Shown here in pieces: positions 1 to 8,145 of a stretch of DNA of 64,000 nt. The stretch spans positions 34,916 through 98,915 of the forward strand of contig JBOHFI010000014.1 in assembly GCA_050699595.1 (NCBI GenBank), written 5' to 3'. Below the pieces are notes generated by a model. It did not search any database. It was given only the letters and a program-made list of their open reading frames with translations, and was not told the origin of the DNA. Numbering within the stretch: position 1 is the first letter of the stretch; every line of letters starts with the position of its first letter. This stretch comes from GCA-003244245 sp050699595. Lineage in GTDB: Bacteria; Actinomycetota; Actinomycetes; Mycobacteriales; Pseudonocardiaceae. Both the position numbers and the translations under genes were made by a program.

Positions 1-185
1 AGCCCGGCGACCAGCCGCACCGCGCTGGTGCGCTGGGTCACGGCCAGCGCCGCCAGCTGGGTGGGCGAGGAGTCGGTGACGGTGACCTCGGCGCCCAACT
101 CGGCCGGCACCTGGGCCGCTGAGACTCCGGTGACCCGCGCGCCGGCCACCAGAACCCGGGCCCCGGCCAGGCCCCCAGAATCCAC
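1..185 (-). CDS. murD: UDP-N-acetylmuramoyl-alanine--D-glutamate ligase, N-terminal fragment (cut by window edge)
   Basis: Only the first ~61 residues are inside the window. The N-terminus starts VDSGGLAGARVLVAGA and continues with a Rossmann-like G-x-R-V-T-G-x-S-A-A turn and a strand ending VTVTD, as in the UDP-binding domain of MurD, the cytoplasmic ligase that adds D-Glu to UDP-MurNAc-L-Ala. The GTG start (183-185) lies 1 nt after the mraY stop, the usual mraY-murD order. The second glycine of the usual GAGVTG turn reads as Arg here. Confidence 0.85.
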   Translation of the reverse strand, partial: MDSGGLAGARVLVAGARVTGVSAAQVPAELGAEVTVTDSSPTQLAALAVTQRTSAVRLVAG

Positions 186-186
186 G

Positions 187-1266
187 TCACCCCCCGGCCG
201 CGGTCAGCCACTCGCCGTAGAACAGCCCGGCGCCCAGCGCGCAGCAGATGGCCGCGAGCAGCCAGAACCGGATGATGACCGTGGTCTCGGGCCATCCGGC
301 GAGCTCGAAGTGGTGGTGAAACGGCGCCATCCGGAACGGCCGGCGCCGGGTGGTCCGGAACACCGCCACCTGGATGACCACCGACAGCGCCTCGACGACG
401 AACAGCCCACCGATCACGACGAGGAGCAGCTCGGTTCGAGTGACCACGGACAGGCCTGCCAGCAGCCCGCCGATGGCCAACGACCCGGTGTCGCCCATGA
501 AGATCTTCGCCGGGGGGGCGTTCCACCACAGGAACCCGATGCACCCACCGACCGCGGCGGCGGCCACCACGGCCACATCGAGCGGGTCACGCACGGTGTA
601 GCAGCCGGGGACGGCCTGGATGGTGCAGTCCTGGGTGTACTGCCAGAACGAGACGATCACGTAGGTCACCAGCACCATCGCCGCCGCCCCCGCGGCCAGC
701 CCGTCCAAACCATCGGCCAGGTTCACCGCGTTCGACCAGGCCGACACCAGCAGGTAACTGAAGACCACGAACCCGACGACGCCGAAGGACACCACGGCGA
801 CATCCCGCACGAAGGAAAGGTGAGTCGAGGCCGGAGAGATGCCGTCGCCGTCCCGGAAACCCATCGCCAGGATGCCGAACAACACCGCGGCGAGCAGCTG
901 CCCGACCAGCTTGGCGGTCTTGTTCAGGCCCAGATTGCGCTGTCGGCGAACCTTGATCAGGTCGTCCAGGAAGCCGACCACCCCCAGCACCGTGGTGAGC
1001 AGCAGCAACAGCAGAGCCGACGCGGTGATGGCATGCCGGGTCGCGATGAGGTGCGCGACCAGGTAACCGCTCCACATCGCCAGCAGGATGGCCACTCCCC
1101 CCATGGTGGGCGTGCCCCGCTTGCAGTGGTGAGTCTGCGGTCCCTCCTGCCGGATCTCCTGCCCGAAGCCCTGCCGGGTGAACAGCCGGATGAGGTACGG
1201 CGTGAACAGGATGGAGGCGAGCAGGGCGACTCCGGAGGCGACCAGGATGGTGCTCACCGGCCGCAC
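187..1266 (-). CDS. mraY: Phospho-N-acetylmuramoyl-pentapeptide transferase (lipid I synthase)
   Basis: A 359-residue polytopic membrane enzyme that transfers phospho-MurNAc-pentapeptide to undecaprenyl phosphate on the inner face of the membrane. Family signatures are present: FLDDLIKV with the Asp pair, NAVNLADGLDGLA, and the C-terminal HHHFELAGWPE loop. Length matches the family. The start overlaps the end of murE by 13 nt, so the two are probably translationally coupled. In most actinobacteria murF sits between murE and mraY; it is absent here. Confidence 0.97.
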   Translation of the reverse strand: MRPVSTILVASGVALLASILFTPYLIRLFTRQGFGQEIRQEGPQTHHCKRGTPTMGGVAILLAMWSGYLVAHLIATRHAITASALLLLLLTTVLGVVGFLDDLIKVRRQRNLGLNKTAKLVGQLLAAVLFGILAMGFRDGDGISPASTHLSFVRDVAVVSFGVVGFVVFSYLLVSAWSNAVNLADGLDGLAAGAAAMVLVTYVIVSFWQYTQDCTIQAVPGCYTVRDPLDVAVVAAAAVGGCIGFLWWNAPPAKIFMGDTGSLAIGGLLAGLSVVTRTELLLVVIGGLFVVEALSVVIQVAVFRTTRRRPFRMAPFHHHFELAGWPETTVIIRFWLLAAICCALGAGLFYGEWLTAAGG

Positions 1267-2822
1267 CGCTCGAGTAGATCGGCGAGTACCTCGGCGTCCA
1301 CGAACGGGTGTTTGACGCCGTGCACCTCTTGAGCGGTCTCGTGGCCCTTGCCCGCGACGACCAGGGCATCACCCGGGCGGGCCCGGGTGAGGGCATAAGC
1401 GATCGCCTCCGCCCGGTCGCCGATCTCCACGACCGACGATCCATTGACCCCCGGCCCATTGACCCCCGGCCCATTGACCCCTCGCGCCCCGGCGAGGATG
1501 GACGCCCGGATCGCCGCCGGGTCCTCGGTACGCGGGTTGTCGTCGGTGACCACCAGCAGGTCGGCCCGGCGAGCCGCCTCGGCACCCATCAGCGGGCGTT
1601 TGGCCGTGTCCCGGTCTCCCCCGCAGCCCAGTACCACCAGCAGCCGCCCGGGAACCTGGGCCCGCACCGCGTCGAGCAGCGCGGCCACCGCGGCGGGCTT
1701 GTGCGCGTAGTCGACCAGAGCGAGGAAATTCTGGCCGCGGTCCACCCGCTGCATCCGGCCGGGTACCTCGGCGGTGGCGATGCCCCGCGCCAGCAGCACA
1801 GGGTCGGCCCCCGAGGCGTGGCCGACGGCCAACGCGAGCAGCACGTTGGCCACATTGAACGCCCCGGGCAACCGCGTCGCCACGCGTCGGTCGAACCCGT
1901 CTGGGCCCAGGACGCGGAACGTCTGGCCGCCGGAGGTCGCAGCGGTGATGTCGCTAGCGTGCCAGGTGGCGTCGCCGCTGCGCGAGACCGTCGTCGTCTC
2001 ACCCGTGACCAGCCGCCGCCCCCAGGTGTCGTCGATGCACACCACCTCGGCACCGGCGCGCCCGTCGAACAGCAGCGCCTTGGCGGCGAAGTAATCCTCG
2101 AGGTCCGCGTGGAAGTCCAGGTGATCATGGGAGAGGTTGGTGAACGCGCCGACCGCGAAGCTGGTGCCGGTCACCCGGCCCAGCACCAGAGCATGGCTGG
2201 AGACCTCCATGGGCACGTGGGTGACGCCGCGTTCGACCATCAGCGCCAGCAGCGCCTGCAGGTCTGGGGCCTCCGGTGTGGTGCACGTGCTGGGCGCCGG
2301 CACCTCACCGATCCGGGCCTGCACGGTGCCGAGCAGGCCGGTGTGCGCGCCCGCCGCACGCAACCCCGCTTCGAGAAGGCACGCCGTGGTGGTCTTGCCG
2401 GCGGTGCCGGTGATCCCGAGCACCGCCAGCCGCGTGGAAGGGTCACCGAAGATGCGAGCGGACAGGGTGCCCAGTACCGACCGGGGATCCGGGTGCACCA
2501 GCACCGGGGTGGTACCACCGATCAACGCGGGACGGTGCGCACCAGCGGGGTCGGTGAGCACCGCGACCGCACCGGCGCGCAACGCCGCGGGCGCGAAGTC
2601 GGCACCATGCGGACGACCGGGGGTCAAGCTGGGCAGCGCCGCGAACAGGTCACCGGGAAGCACCTGTTGAGCGCGCAAAGAAATGCCTGTGACCAGGGTC
2701 CGACCAGAGGGTCCCGAGACGGTCGTGCCAGCCGGCGCGGCGAGCGCGGTCAACGGGGTGGGAACGGTGCGCGAGGGGCGCAGCGGCGTCTCGACCAGCG
2801 AAGGAGTCACAGGGGTAGTCAC
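1254..2822 (-). CDS. murE: UDP-MurNAc-tripeptide synthetase (diaminopimelate-adding enzyme)
   Basis: A 522-residue Mur ligase with an ATP-binding GTAGKTTT loop, the MEVSSHAL and NLSHDHLDFH motifs of the central domain, and a DDNPRTEDP motif in the C-terminal domain that in MurE marks meso-diaminopimelate specificity. Translation starts at GTG 2822, 88 nt after the ftsI stop. Residues near the C-terminus contain a three-fold GVNGP repeat encoded by a 15-bp tandem repeat. The gene runs straight into mraY. Confidence 0.96.
   Translation of the reverse strand: MTTPVTPSLVETPLRPSRTVPTPLTALAAPAGTTVSGPSGRTLVTGISLRAQQVLPGDLFAALPSLTPGRPHGADFAPAALRAGAVAVLTDPAGAHRPALIGGTTPVLVHPDPRSVLGTLSARIFGDPSTRLAVLGITGTAGKTTTACLLEAGLRAAGAHTGLLGTVQARIGEVPAPSTCTTPEAPDLQALLALMVERGVTHVPMEVSSHALVLGRVTGTSFAVGAFTNLSHDHLDFHADLEDYFAAKALLFDGRAGAEVVCIDDTWGRRLVTGETTTVSRSGDATWHASDITAATSGGQTFRVLGPDGFDRRVATRLPGAFNVANVLLALAVGHASGADPVLLARGIATAEVPGRMQRVDRGQNFLALVDYAHKPAAVAALLDAVRAQVPGRLLVVLGCGGDRDTAKRPLMGAEAARRADLLVVTDDNPRTEDPAAIRASILAGARGVNGPGVNGPGVNGSSVVEIGDRAEAIAYALTRARPGDALVVAGKGHETAQEVHGVKHPFVDAEVLADLLERCGR
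1441..1485 (-). repeat. 15-bp in-frame tandem repeat inside murE
   Basis: Three head-to-tail 15-bp units (1441-1455, 1456-1470, 1471-1485, the last imperfect) encode GVNGP repeats in the C-terminal domain of MurE. The period is a multiple of three, so copy changes would not break the frame. Confidence 0.9.
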
Positions 2823-2910
2823 GATCTGGGGTCGGGTGCGGGTGAAGCTGAAGCCCAGCGGGGACGAAGGTTACCGGCGCTCCCCTGAGCGATCGGGGGC
2901 GGACCCGGCA

Positions 2911-4746
2911 TCAGGGCAGGGTCAGGGTGGCGACGGGACTGGGTCCGGGAGACAGCGGGATCTGGTATCGCCCCGCCAGGTAGGAGGCGATGTCGTGGAA
3001 CAACGGTGCGGCGCTGCCGACGGCCGGGTCATCGAGCATGATCCCGACCACGAAGCGCGGAGCGTCGGCAGGCAGGATGCCGGCGAAGGTGATCCAGTAG
3101 TTCGAGTTGCTGTAGCAGCCGCAACCGGGGTTGACCTGCTGCGCGGTGCCGGTCTTGGCGGAGATCTGATACCCGTCCAGCGCCGCCTGGGGGCCGGTGC
3201 CGCGCTGTCCCGGTTCGTTCTGCACGACCGCCCGCAGCATGTCCCGGACGGTGCGAGCGGTCTGCGGGCCGACCACCCGGACACCGGCTGGTCGTGGGGT
3301 CGCGGTCCGGGTGCCGTCCGGGGCGGTCACGGCGCTGACGATGCGCGGCGGGATGCGCACGCCGTCGTTGGCGATCGCCTGGTACATGCCGGCCATCTGC
3401 AGCACCGTCATCGACAGCCCTTGACCGATGGGCAGGTTGGCGAACGTGCTGCCCGACCACTGATCCCGGGGCGGCACGCGGCCGGCGCTCTCCCCCGGCA
3501 ATCCCACGTTGGTGCGCTGCGCCACACCCATTCGCCGCAGCATGTCCACGAAGCGGTCCGCGCCGACGCGCTGCGCGGCGAGCAGCGTGCCGATGTTGGA
3601 CGAGAGGGCCAGCACCCCGGTGAACGTGAGGTTCAGGGTGCCGTGTGGCCACGCGTCCCGGATCGTCCGGTCAGCGACCCGGAGTTCCCCGGGGACTTGC
3701 AGCGGGGTGTCCGGCCCGACGACGCCACTGTCGATGGCAGCGGCGGCGGTGACGACCTTGTTGACCGAGCCTGGTTCGAAGGGGGCCGAGACCGCCGGGT
3801 TGCCCAGCGCCTCAGGAGCCGCCGCCGCGAGGTTGTTCGGGTCGAAGGTGACGTCGTTGGCCATCGCGTAGACCTCGGCGGTGCGCGCGTCGAGCACCAC
3901 CGCGCTGGCTGCCTTGGCACGGTATTTCCGCGCATAGTCACCGAGCATCTGCGCCACCGTGAACTGCAGGTCGGAATCCAGGGTGAGCTCCAGCCCCGAA
4001 CCCGGTATGGGCGACCGCTCGGCGCGCTCGCTGCCCGGGATGACCGCGTCCGAGCCCTCAGCGGTGTCCACCACCCGGCGGCCGTCCCGGCCAGCCAGCA
4101 CGGTGTCGGCATAGTTCTCCAGGCCGACCAGTCCCCGCACTGTGCGCTCGTCGGCCCGCCAGTTCGCCACCCCCAGCACGTTGGCCGCGAGCTCACCGCC
4201 GGGGTACTGCCGGATCTCCCGGTGTTCCGCGCTGATCTCTGGGAAATCCCGCTGGATCGCCCTGGCCTGGGCCGGCGTCACCAACGGCGCCAGCAGTACT
4301 GTGGTGGCCTCGCTGCGCAGCAGGCCCAGGAGCTCCTGCTCGGACACCGGTGGCCCGAGCACCTGCGCGACCCGGCGGGCCACCGCCTGCTTGTGCGTGT
4401 CCGGATCGGCCCGGACCGCGCGCTGCTCGGCAATGATCCGCTTCGGCTGAGCGTACAAAGCCTCGGCCGCCACGCTGAACGCCAGCGGCGTGCCGTTGCG
4501 GTCCGTGATCGTGCCGCGCTGCGCGGGCAGCGTCTGCACCGTGGTGCGCTGGCTCGCGGCCTGTGCGGACAGTTCCGCAGCCTGCAGTCCCTGCACCTCG
4601 ACCAGTCTGAGTCCAGCGGCCACCAGCGCAGCCACGAGTACCACCCGACCCAGCCCCAGCCGGCCACGCACTCCGGTTGCCGACGATCCGGGTCGTCGGC
4701 GGTGCCGCGACCCCCCGGTTGCCCGCACGGTGCTCACCGGACCCAC
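2911..4746 (-). CDS. ftsI: Septal peptidoglycan transpeptidase (class B PBP3/FtsI)
   Basis: A 611-residue class B penicillin-binding protein that cross-links septal peptidoglycan. It has a single N-terminal membrane anchor (about residues 30-50), a PBP dimerisation domain, and the transpeptidase triad: SxxK as S-V-N-K in EPGSVNKVV, SxN as SSN in LSSNIGT, and KTG in SAKTGTAQQ. The start overlaps the ftsL stop by 13 nt. A C-terminal PASTA domain is not evident. Confidence 0.96.
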   Translation of the reverse strand: MGPVSTVRATGGSRHRRRPGSSATGVRGRLGLGRVVLVAALVAAGLRLVEVQGLQAAELSAQAASQRTTVQTLPAQRGTITDRNGTPLAFSVAAEALYAQPKRIIAEQRAVRADPDTHKQAVARRVAQVLGPPVSEQELLGLLRSEATTVLLAPLVTPAQARAIQRDFPEISAEHREIRQYPGGELAANVLGVANWRADERTVRGLVGLENYADTVLAGRDGRRVVDTAEGSDAVIPGSERAERSPIPGSGLELTLDSDLQFTVAQMLGDYARKYRAKAASAVVLDARTAEVYAMANDVTFDPNNLAAAAPEALGNPAVSAPFEPGSVNKVVTAAAAIDSGVVGPDTPLQVPGELRVADRTIRDAWPHGTLNLTFTGVLALSSNIGTLLAAQRVGADRFVDMLRRMGVAQRTNVGLPGESAGRVPPRDQWSGSTFANLPIGQGLSMTVLQMAGMYQAIANDGVRIPPRIVSAVTAPDGTRTATPRPAGVRVVGPQTARTVRDMLRAVVQNEPGQRGTGPQAALDGYQISAKTGTAQQVNPGCGCYSNSNYWITFAGILPADAPRFVVGIMLDDPAVGSAAPLFHDIASYLAGRYQIPLSPGPSPVATLTLP

Positions 4747-5378
4747 GGCGGTGGGACGGATACCGCTGCCGCCGGTGGGGCGGTCGCTGTCACCGGTGGG
4801 GCAGGTGCCGCGGCCTGCGGGGCAGGTGCTGCGGCCGGCACCGGCGGTGGGGCGGGTGCGGTGGCCCGCCGCGGCCGGCCGATCAGGACGACGGTGCCGT
4901 CCGGGCGAACGAGCAGCCTGGCCGGGTCCCCGGCGGGCACCATGCCCAGCTCACGAGCCCGGCGAGCCAGCTCGGGAGCGGTCTCCAGAGTGGCCACCTC
5001 GCGGCCCAGGGTCTCGGAACGCTCGGTCAGGTTCCTGGCGACCTTGCGGGCGCTCTGCAGGTGGTAGGAGTCAGCGGTGGCGGCCGTGGACAACCACAGC
5101 GTGGATACCAGCGTCACCCCCAGCAGCACCATCACCAGCAGAACGAAGGGAGTCCGGCCGGTATCCGCGCTATCCGGGCTACGGTGGTGGGCCCCGATGC
5201 GCTGGGCACGCCGGGCGTAGGCGCGGGCGACGGCCGGGGAACGGCCTCCTGGCGCCCCGGCGTCTCGGCGGCGGGTAGGCGCCGCGGTCGAACCGCGCAT
5301 CGGCACAGCGGTCGAACCGCGCATGGGCGCGGTGGTCCTGCCACGCGTCGGGGTCGCGGTGCGGGTGGGGGCTGTCAC
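4734..5378 (-). CDS. ftsL: FtsL-like divisome protein with proline-rich tail
   Basis: About 214 residues. A long Arg/Thr-rich cytoplasmic N-terminus with near-repeats of MRGSTAAP is followed by one membrane segment (TPFVLLVMVLLGVTLVSTL), a short coiled coil (SARKVARNLTERSETLGREVATLE), and an Ala/Pro-rich C-terminal tail. Position between rsmH and ftsI and this topology identify it as the FtsL-type partner of FtsB/FtsQ. The GTG start at 5376-5378 overlaps the rsmH stop as GTGA, so it is preferred over an upstream ATG. Confidence 0.85.
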   Translation of the reverse strand: MTAPTRTATPTRGRTTAPMRGSTAVPMRGSTAAPTRRRDAGAPGGRSPAVARAYARRAQRIGAHHRSPDSADTGRTPFVLLVMVLLGVTLVSTLWLSTAATADSYHLQSARKVARNLTERSETLGREVATLETAPELARRARELGMVPAGDPARLLVRPDGTVVLIGRPRRATAPAPPPVPAAAPAPQAAAPAPPVTATAPPAAAVSVPPPWVR

Positions 5379-6403
5379 GAGATCGACTCCGGCCGGCCCG
5401 ATCCGTCCCGACCAGATCCGCACGGCGGAACCGGCGCGATGCGCTGCGCGGCCCGTAGCCGTACCGACTCCGACCGCGGGTTGGCGTCTGCCTCGGCCAG
5501 GCCGGCGCGCTCGGCGCCACGGGTCAACGCGCGCAGCTGGGGTCCGTGATCCGGCAGCTCGACCGGCAGACCGGCCGGGGTACGAGAGGTGCTGAGCTGG
5601 GCCAGTGCCCGTTTGACGATCCGGTCCTCCAACGAGTGATAGGACATCGCCACCAGCCGACCGCCGAGGGCCAGCGCATCCAACGCGGCGGGTACCGCCG
5701 AGCGCAGGGCCGCCAGCTCGCCGTTGACCTCGATCCGCAACGCTTGGAAGGTCCGCTTGGCGGGATGGCCACCGTGGCGGCGGGTGGCCGCCGGGACACT
5801 CCGATAGACGACCTCGACCAGCTGGGCGGTGGTGTCCAGCGGCCGTTGGGCCACGACCGCGGCGGCGATCCGGCCGGCGAAGCGTTCCTCGCCGTACTCT
5901 CGGAACACCCGGGCGAGATCAGCCTGCGAGTAGCCGTTGAGCACATCGGCCGCGGTAGGCCCGATACTGGAATCCATTCGCATGTCCAGCGCGGCGTCGC
6001 GGGCGTAGGAGAAGCCGCGCTCGACGGCGTCGATCTGCAGTGAGGACACCCCCAGGTCGAACAACACACCGTCCAGGAACGGGGTACCAAGGCGCTCCAG
6101 CACGTGGGGCAGCTCGTCGTAGACGGCATGCACCAGGTGGGTACGCCTGGAGTAGGTGCGCAACCGGTCACTGGCCACAGCCAGCGCTTGCGGGTCGCGG
6201 TCGAGGCCGACCAGGGTGAGCTCGGGATGGGCGTCGAGCAGCGCGGCCGCGTGGCCACCGAGACCCACCGTGGCGTCGAGCAGCACGGCCGGCCGGTCCG
6301 CCAGCGCGGGTCCGAGCAGTTCAAGGCACCGGTACAGCAGAACAGGAACATGCCGAGGTGACCCAGGTGACGCCCCGGGGTCACCGGGCGGGTGATCGGC
6401 CAC
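5375..6403 (-). CDS. rsmH: 16S rRNA (cytosine-1402-N4)-methyltransferase
   Basis: A 342-residue SAM-dependent enzyme that methylates C1402 in the ribosomal P site. It shows RHVPVLLYRCLELL, the SAM loop DATVGLGGHAAALL, the LFDLGVSSLQID motif and a C-terminal SYHSLEDRIVKRAL. The start is GTG at 6403, preceded by a strong GAGAGGAGG ribosome binding site. It is the second gene of the dcw cluster, separated from mraZ by a 225-nt gap holding only a small GC-rich palindrome (6440-6456). Confidence 0.97.
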   Translation of the reverse strand: MADHPPGDPGASPGSPRHVPVLLYRCLELLGPALADRPAVLLDATVGLGGHAAALLDAHPELTLVGLDRDPQALAVASDRLRTYSRRTHLVHAVYDELPHVLERLGTPFLDGVLFDLGVSSLQIDAVERGFSYARDAALDMRMDSSIGPTAADVLNGYSQADLARVFREYGEERFAGRIAAAVVAQRPLDTTAQLVEVVYRSVPAATRRHGGHPAKRTFQALRIEVNGELAALRSAVPAALDALALGGRLVAMSYHSLEDRIVKRALAQLSTSRTPAGLPVELPDHGPQLRALTRGAERAGLAEADANPRSESVRLRAAQRIAPVPPCGSGRDGSGRPESIS

Positions 6404-6628
6404 CGACAGCCTCCTCTCCGCTCACACCCACAGCCTGATCGCCGGCTCAGCCGGCGTGCGTTATCCGAAACACTCCGCGGTGCCGCCAGGTCTCCGCCCG
6501 GTGCCAGATCCTGGCGCCGAGGAAGGTGCGTCAGGGCTCTGTCGGTCCATGCTGGTCCGTGTCGTTCGCATCGGGGTCGATGCGCCTCCGGGCGGAGGCC
6601 TCGAGGCGCCGGGTACGTTGGCGCCGGG

Positions 6629-7060
6629 TCACATCACGCCGGGCAACACCTCCTCGTGTGCCTGGGAGTAGGACTCCTCGTGTTCCTCCAGATAGCGCTG
6701 CCACGCCGCGCTATCCCAGATCTCCAGACGGCTGATCGCTCCGATCACCGCACAGTCCTTGCTCAGCCCGGCGTAGCGCCGCAGCTCGGCCGCGATCGAG
6801 ATACGACCCTGCCCATCCGGGCGTTGCTCGTCGGTGCCGGCGAACAGGTAACGCTGGTAGGCCCGCACCGCCTCGTTGGTGAACGGCGCGGCCGCCACCT
6901 TGCGGGCCATCTCCTCGAACTCGGCACGCGGGAAGACGTAGAGGCAGTGGTCCTGTCCCTTGGTGACCATCAACCCCCCTGCTAGTGCATCGCGGAACTT
7001 CGCCGGCAACGTCAACCGACCCTTGTCGTCGAGCCGGGGCGTGTGCGTGCCCAGAAACAC
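6629..7060 (-). CDS. mraZ: MraZ transcriptional regulator of the dcw cluster
   Basis: About 143 residues with two SpoVT/AbrB-like half-domains: HTPRLDDKGRLTLPAKFRDAL near the N-terminus and DGQGRISIAAELR in the second half, the paired DxKGR/DxxGR signature. MraZ binds operator repeats upstream of its own gene. The GTG start at 7060 puts FLGTH directly at the N-terminus, as in homologues; the reading frame stays open further upstream, but that stretch is the promoter region. Confidence 0.96.
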   Translation of the reverse strand: MFLGTHTPRLDDKGRLTLPAKFRDALAGGLMVTKGQDHCLYVFPRAEFEEMARKVAAAPFTNEAVRAYQRYLFAGTDEQRPDGQGRISIAAELRRYAGLSKDCAVIGAISRLEIWDSAAWQRYLEEHEESYSQAHEEVLPGVM

Positions 7061-7116
7061 GCCACCCACCTCCCCAACCGACCCACCCAGCCCCGTGGAC
7101 CGGCAGTGGAACACCC

Positions 7117-7163
7117 CTTCGCTCCACTGTCCACCACCGTACCCCACTTCCCACCACTGTCAA
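7117..7163 (-). promoter_or_regulatory. mraZ promoter with four 10-bp-spaced MraZ-type operator repeats
   Basis: On the minus strand TTGACA (7163-7158) is followed after 16 nt by TACGGT (7141-7136), a plausible sigma-A promoter. Overlapping and following it are four direct repeats starting with TGG at exact 10-bp steps: 7156, 7146, 7136 and 7126. MraZ is known to bind tandem TGG(G)-type repeats with about one helical turn of spacing upstream of mraZ, so autoregulation is likely. Confidence 0.7.
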
Positions 7164-7606
7164 CGCGCAACCACCCCACGCGTTGCCGACGATGAGGAAT
7201 CGGGCCAGTTCAGCAGCAGTGTTCGGAAGTGGGGCAGCTACCCGGCGCGCGAGTCGCTCCGCAGCTCAGAAGACGCCTGTCGAGGCACAGCGGGCGTGCC
7301 CGGCGGGTAGCGGGGCGCCCGAGTGGGGGAAAGTGGAGTGGCTCGCCGGCCTGACCACCCGCGGCCCTCGAGCGGTCTGCGCCGCCTGGGAGGAGGTGTT
7401 GGCGTACCGCGCAGAGAACCCTCCAACGCCGGGTGGCCTGACGCTGGCAGGCTAGACCCGACGAAGTAGGTGTGATCGAGTCAAATGTGGTGCACGATCA
7501 TGAGGGTTGGCCGGCACTCACGTTGAGGTCGAGCCGCCACGTGCCGGAGTCGTCGTACACCGGAAGCCGACCATGACACGCGTTGCCGGGCTGGGGTACA
7601 ACCCCG
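7164..7606. other. Gap between the mraZ promoter and the DUF3040 gene
   Basis: Roughly 440 bp with no gene I can support. A plus-strand open frame ending at 7455 gives a fairly protein-like tail (EWLAGLTTRGPRAVCAAW), but I see no start with a ribosome binding site and recognise no family. The end of the DUF3040 gene lies at 7607. Confidence 0.4.
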
Positions 7607-7999
7607 CTAGTGATCCTCGAAGCGGCGGCGGAATCGCTGCTCCATCCGCTGGGCCAGGGTGCTGCGACCCTGCAGGGTGGACGGTGAGTCCGCCGATCCC
7701 GCGCCCCGGCCCTCACCGGCGGCGCGGCGCGAGAAGATCGCGACAACAGCACCGGCGAACATCACCAGGAAACCGAGAACGCTGACAACCGGGATCCCGA
7801 CCGGGCGGAAGGGGAGCACGACACCAGCGACAAGGAGCAACAAACCCAGCACAAAAAGTGCGGTTCCCTGGATCCGACGGCGGTGCGGCCGGCTGCGCAT
7901 CCGGGCGCCTCGGACGTTCGACGCGAACTTGGGGTCCTCTGCATAGAGCGCTCGCTCGATCTGGTCGAGCAGCCGCTGCTCGTGCTCGGAGAGTGGCAT
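7607..7999 (-). CDS. DUF3040 family membrane protein
   Basis: 130 residues starting MPLSEHEQRLLDQIERAL, the hallmark N-terminus of the actinobacterial DUF3040 family, followed by two membrane segments (about residues 45-65 and 70-92) and a basic C-terminal tail. The ATG at 7999 has a GAGGAGGAG ribosome binding site; an open extension further upstream lacks one. The family is usually found next to mraZ in actinobacteria. Its function is unknown. Confidence 0.92.
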   Translation of the reverse strand: MPLSEHEQRLLDQIERALYAEDPKFASNVRGARMRSRPHRRRIQGTALFVLGLLLLVAGVVLPFRPVGIPVVSVLGFLVMFAGAVVAIFSRRAAGEGRGAGSADSPSTLQGRSTLAQRMEQRFRRRFEDH

Positions 8000-8145
8000 C
8001 GCTCCTCCTCCGGCACTCCGTTGTCGATATGGGTTGTCGATATGGTGCCCGACTCCGACGGTAGTACCTGCGGCCACCGGGCACCTACCGTGGGCTTCTA
8101 CCGTCGAGGATACGAGCCTGCGACGGTATGGACTAGCGGATCTGG

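Noticed and set aside
28..1332. Long plus-strand frame opposite mraY and murD
   Set aside because: Composition is His/Arg/Gln-rich shadow sequence of the mraY coding strand, with no recognisable domain.
7208..7455. Plus-strand frame between mraZ and DUF3040
   Set aside because: Partly protein-like tail, but no start signal, no family and strong overlap with the mraZ promoter side; left as intergenic.
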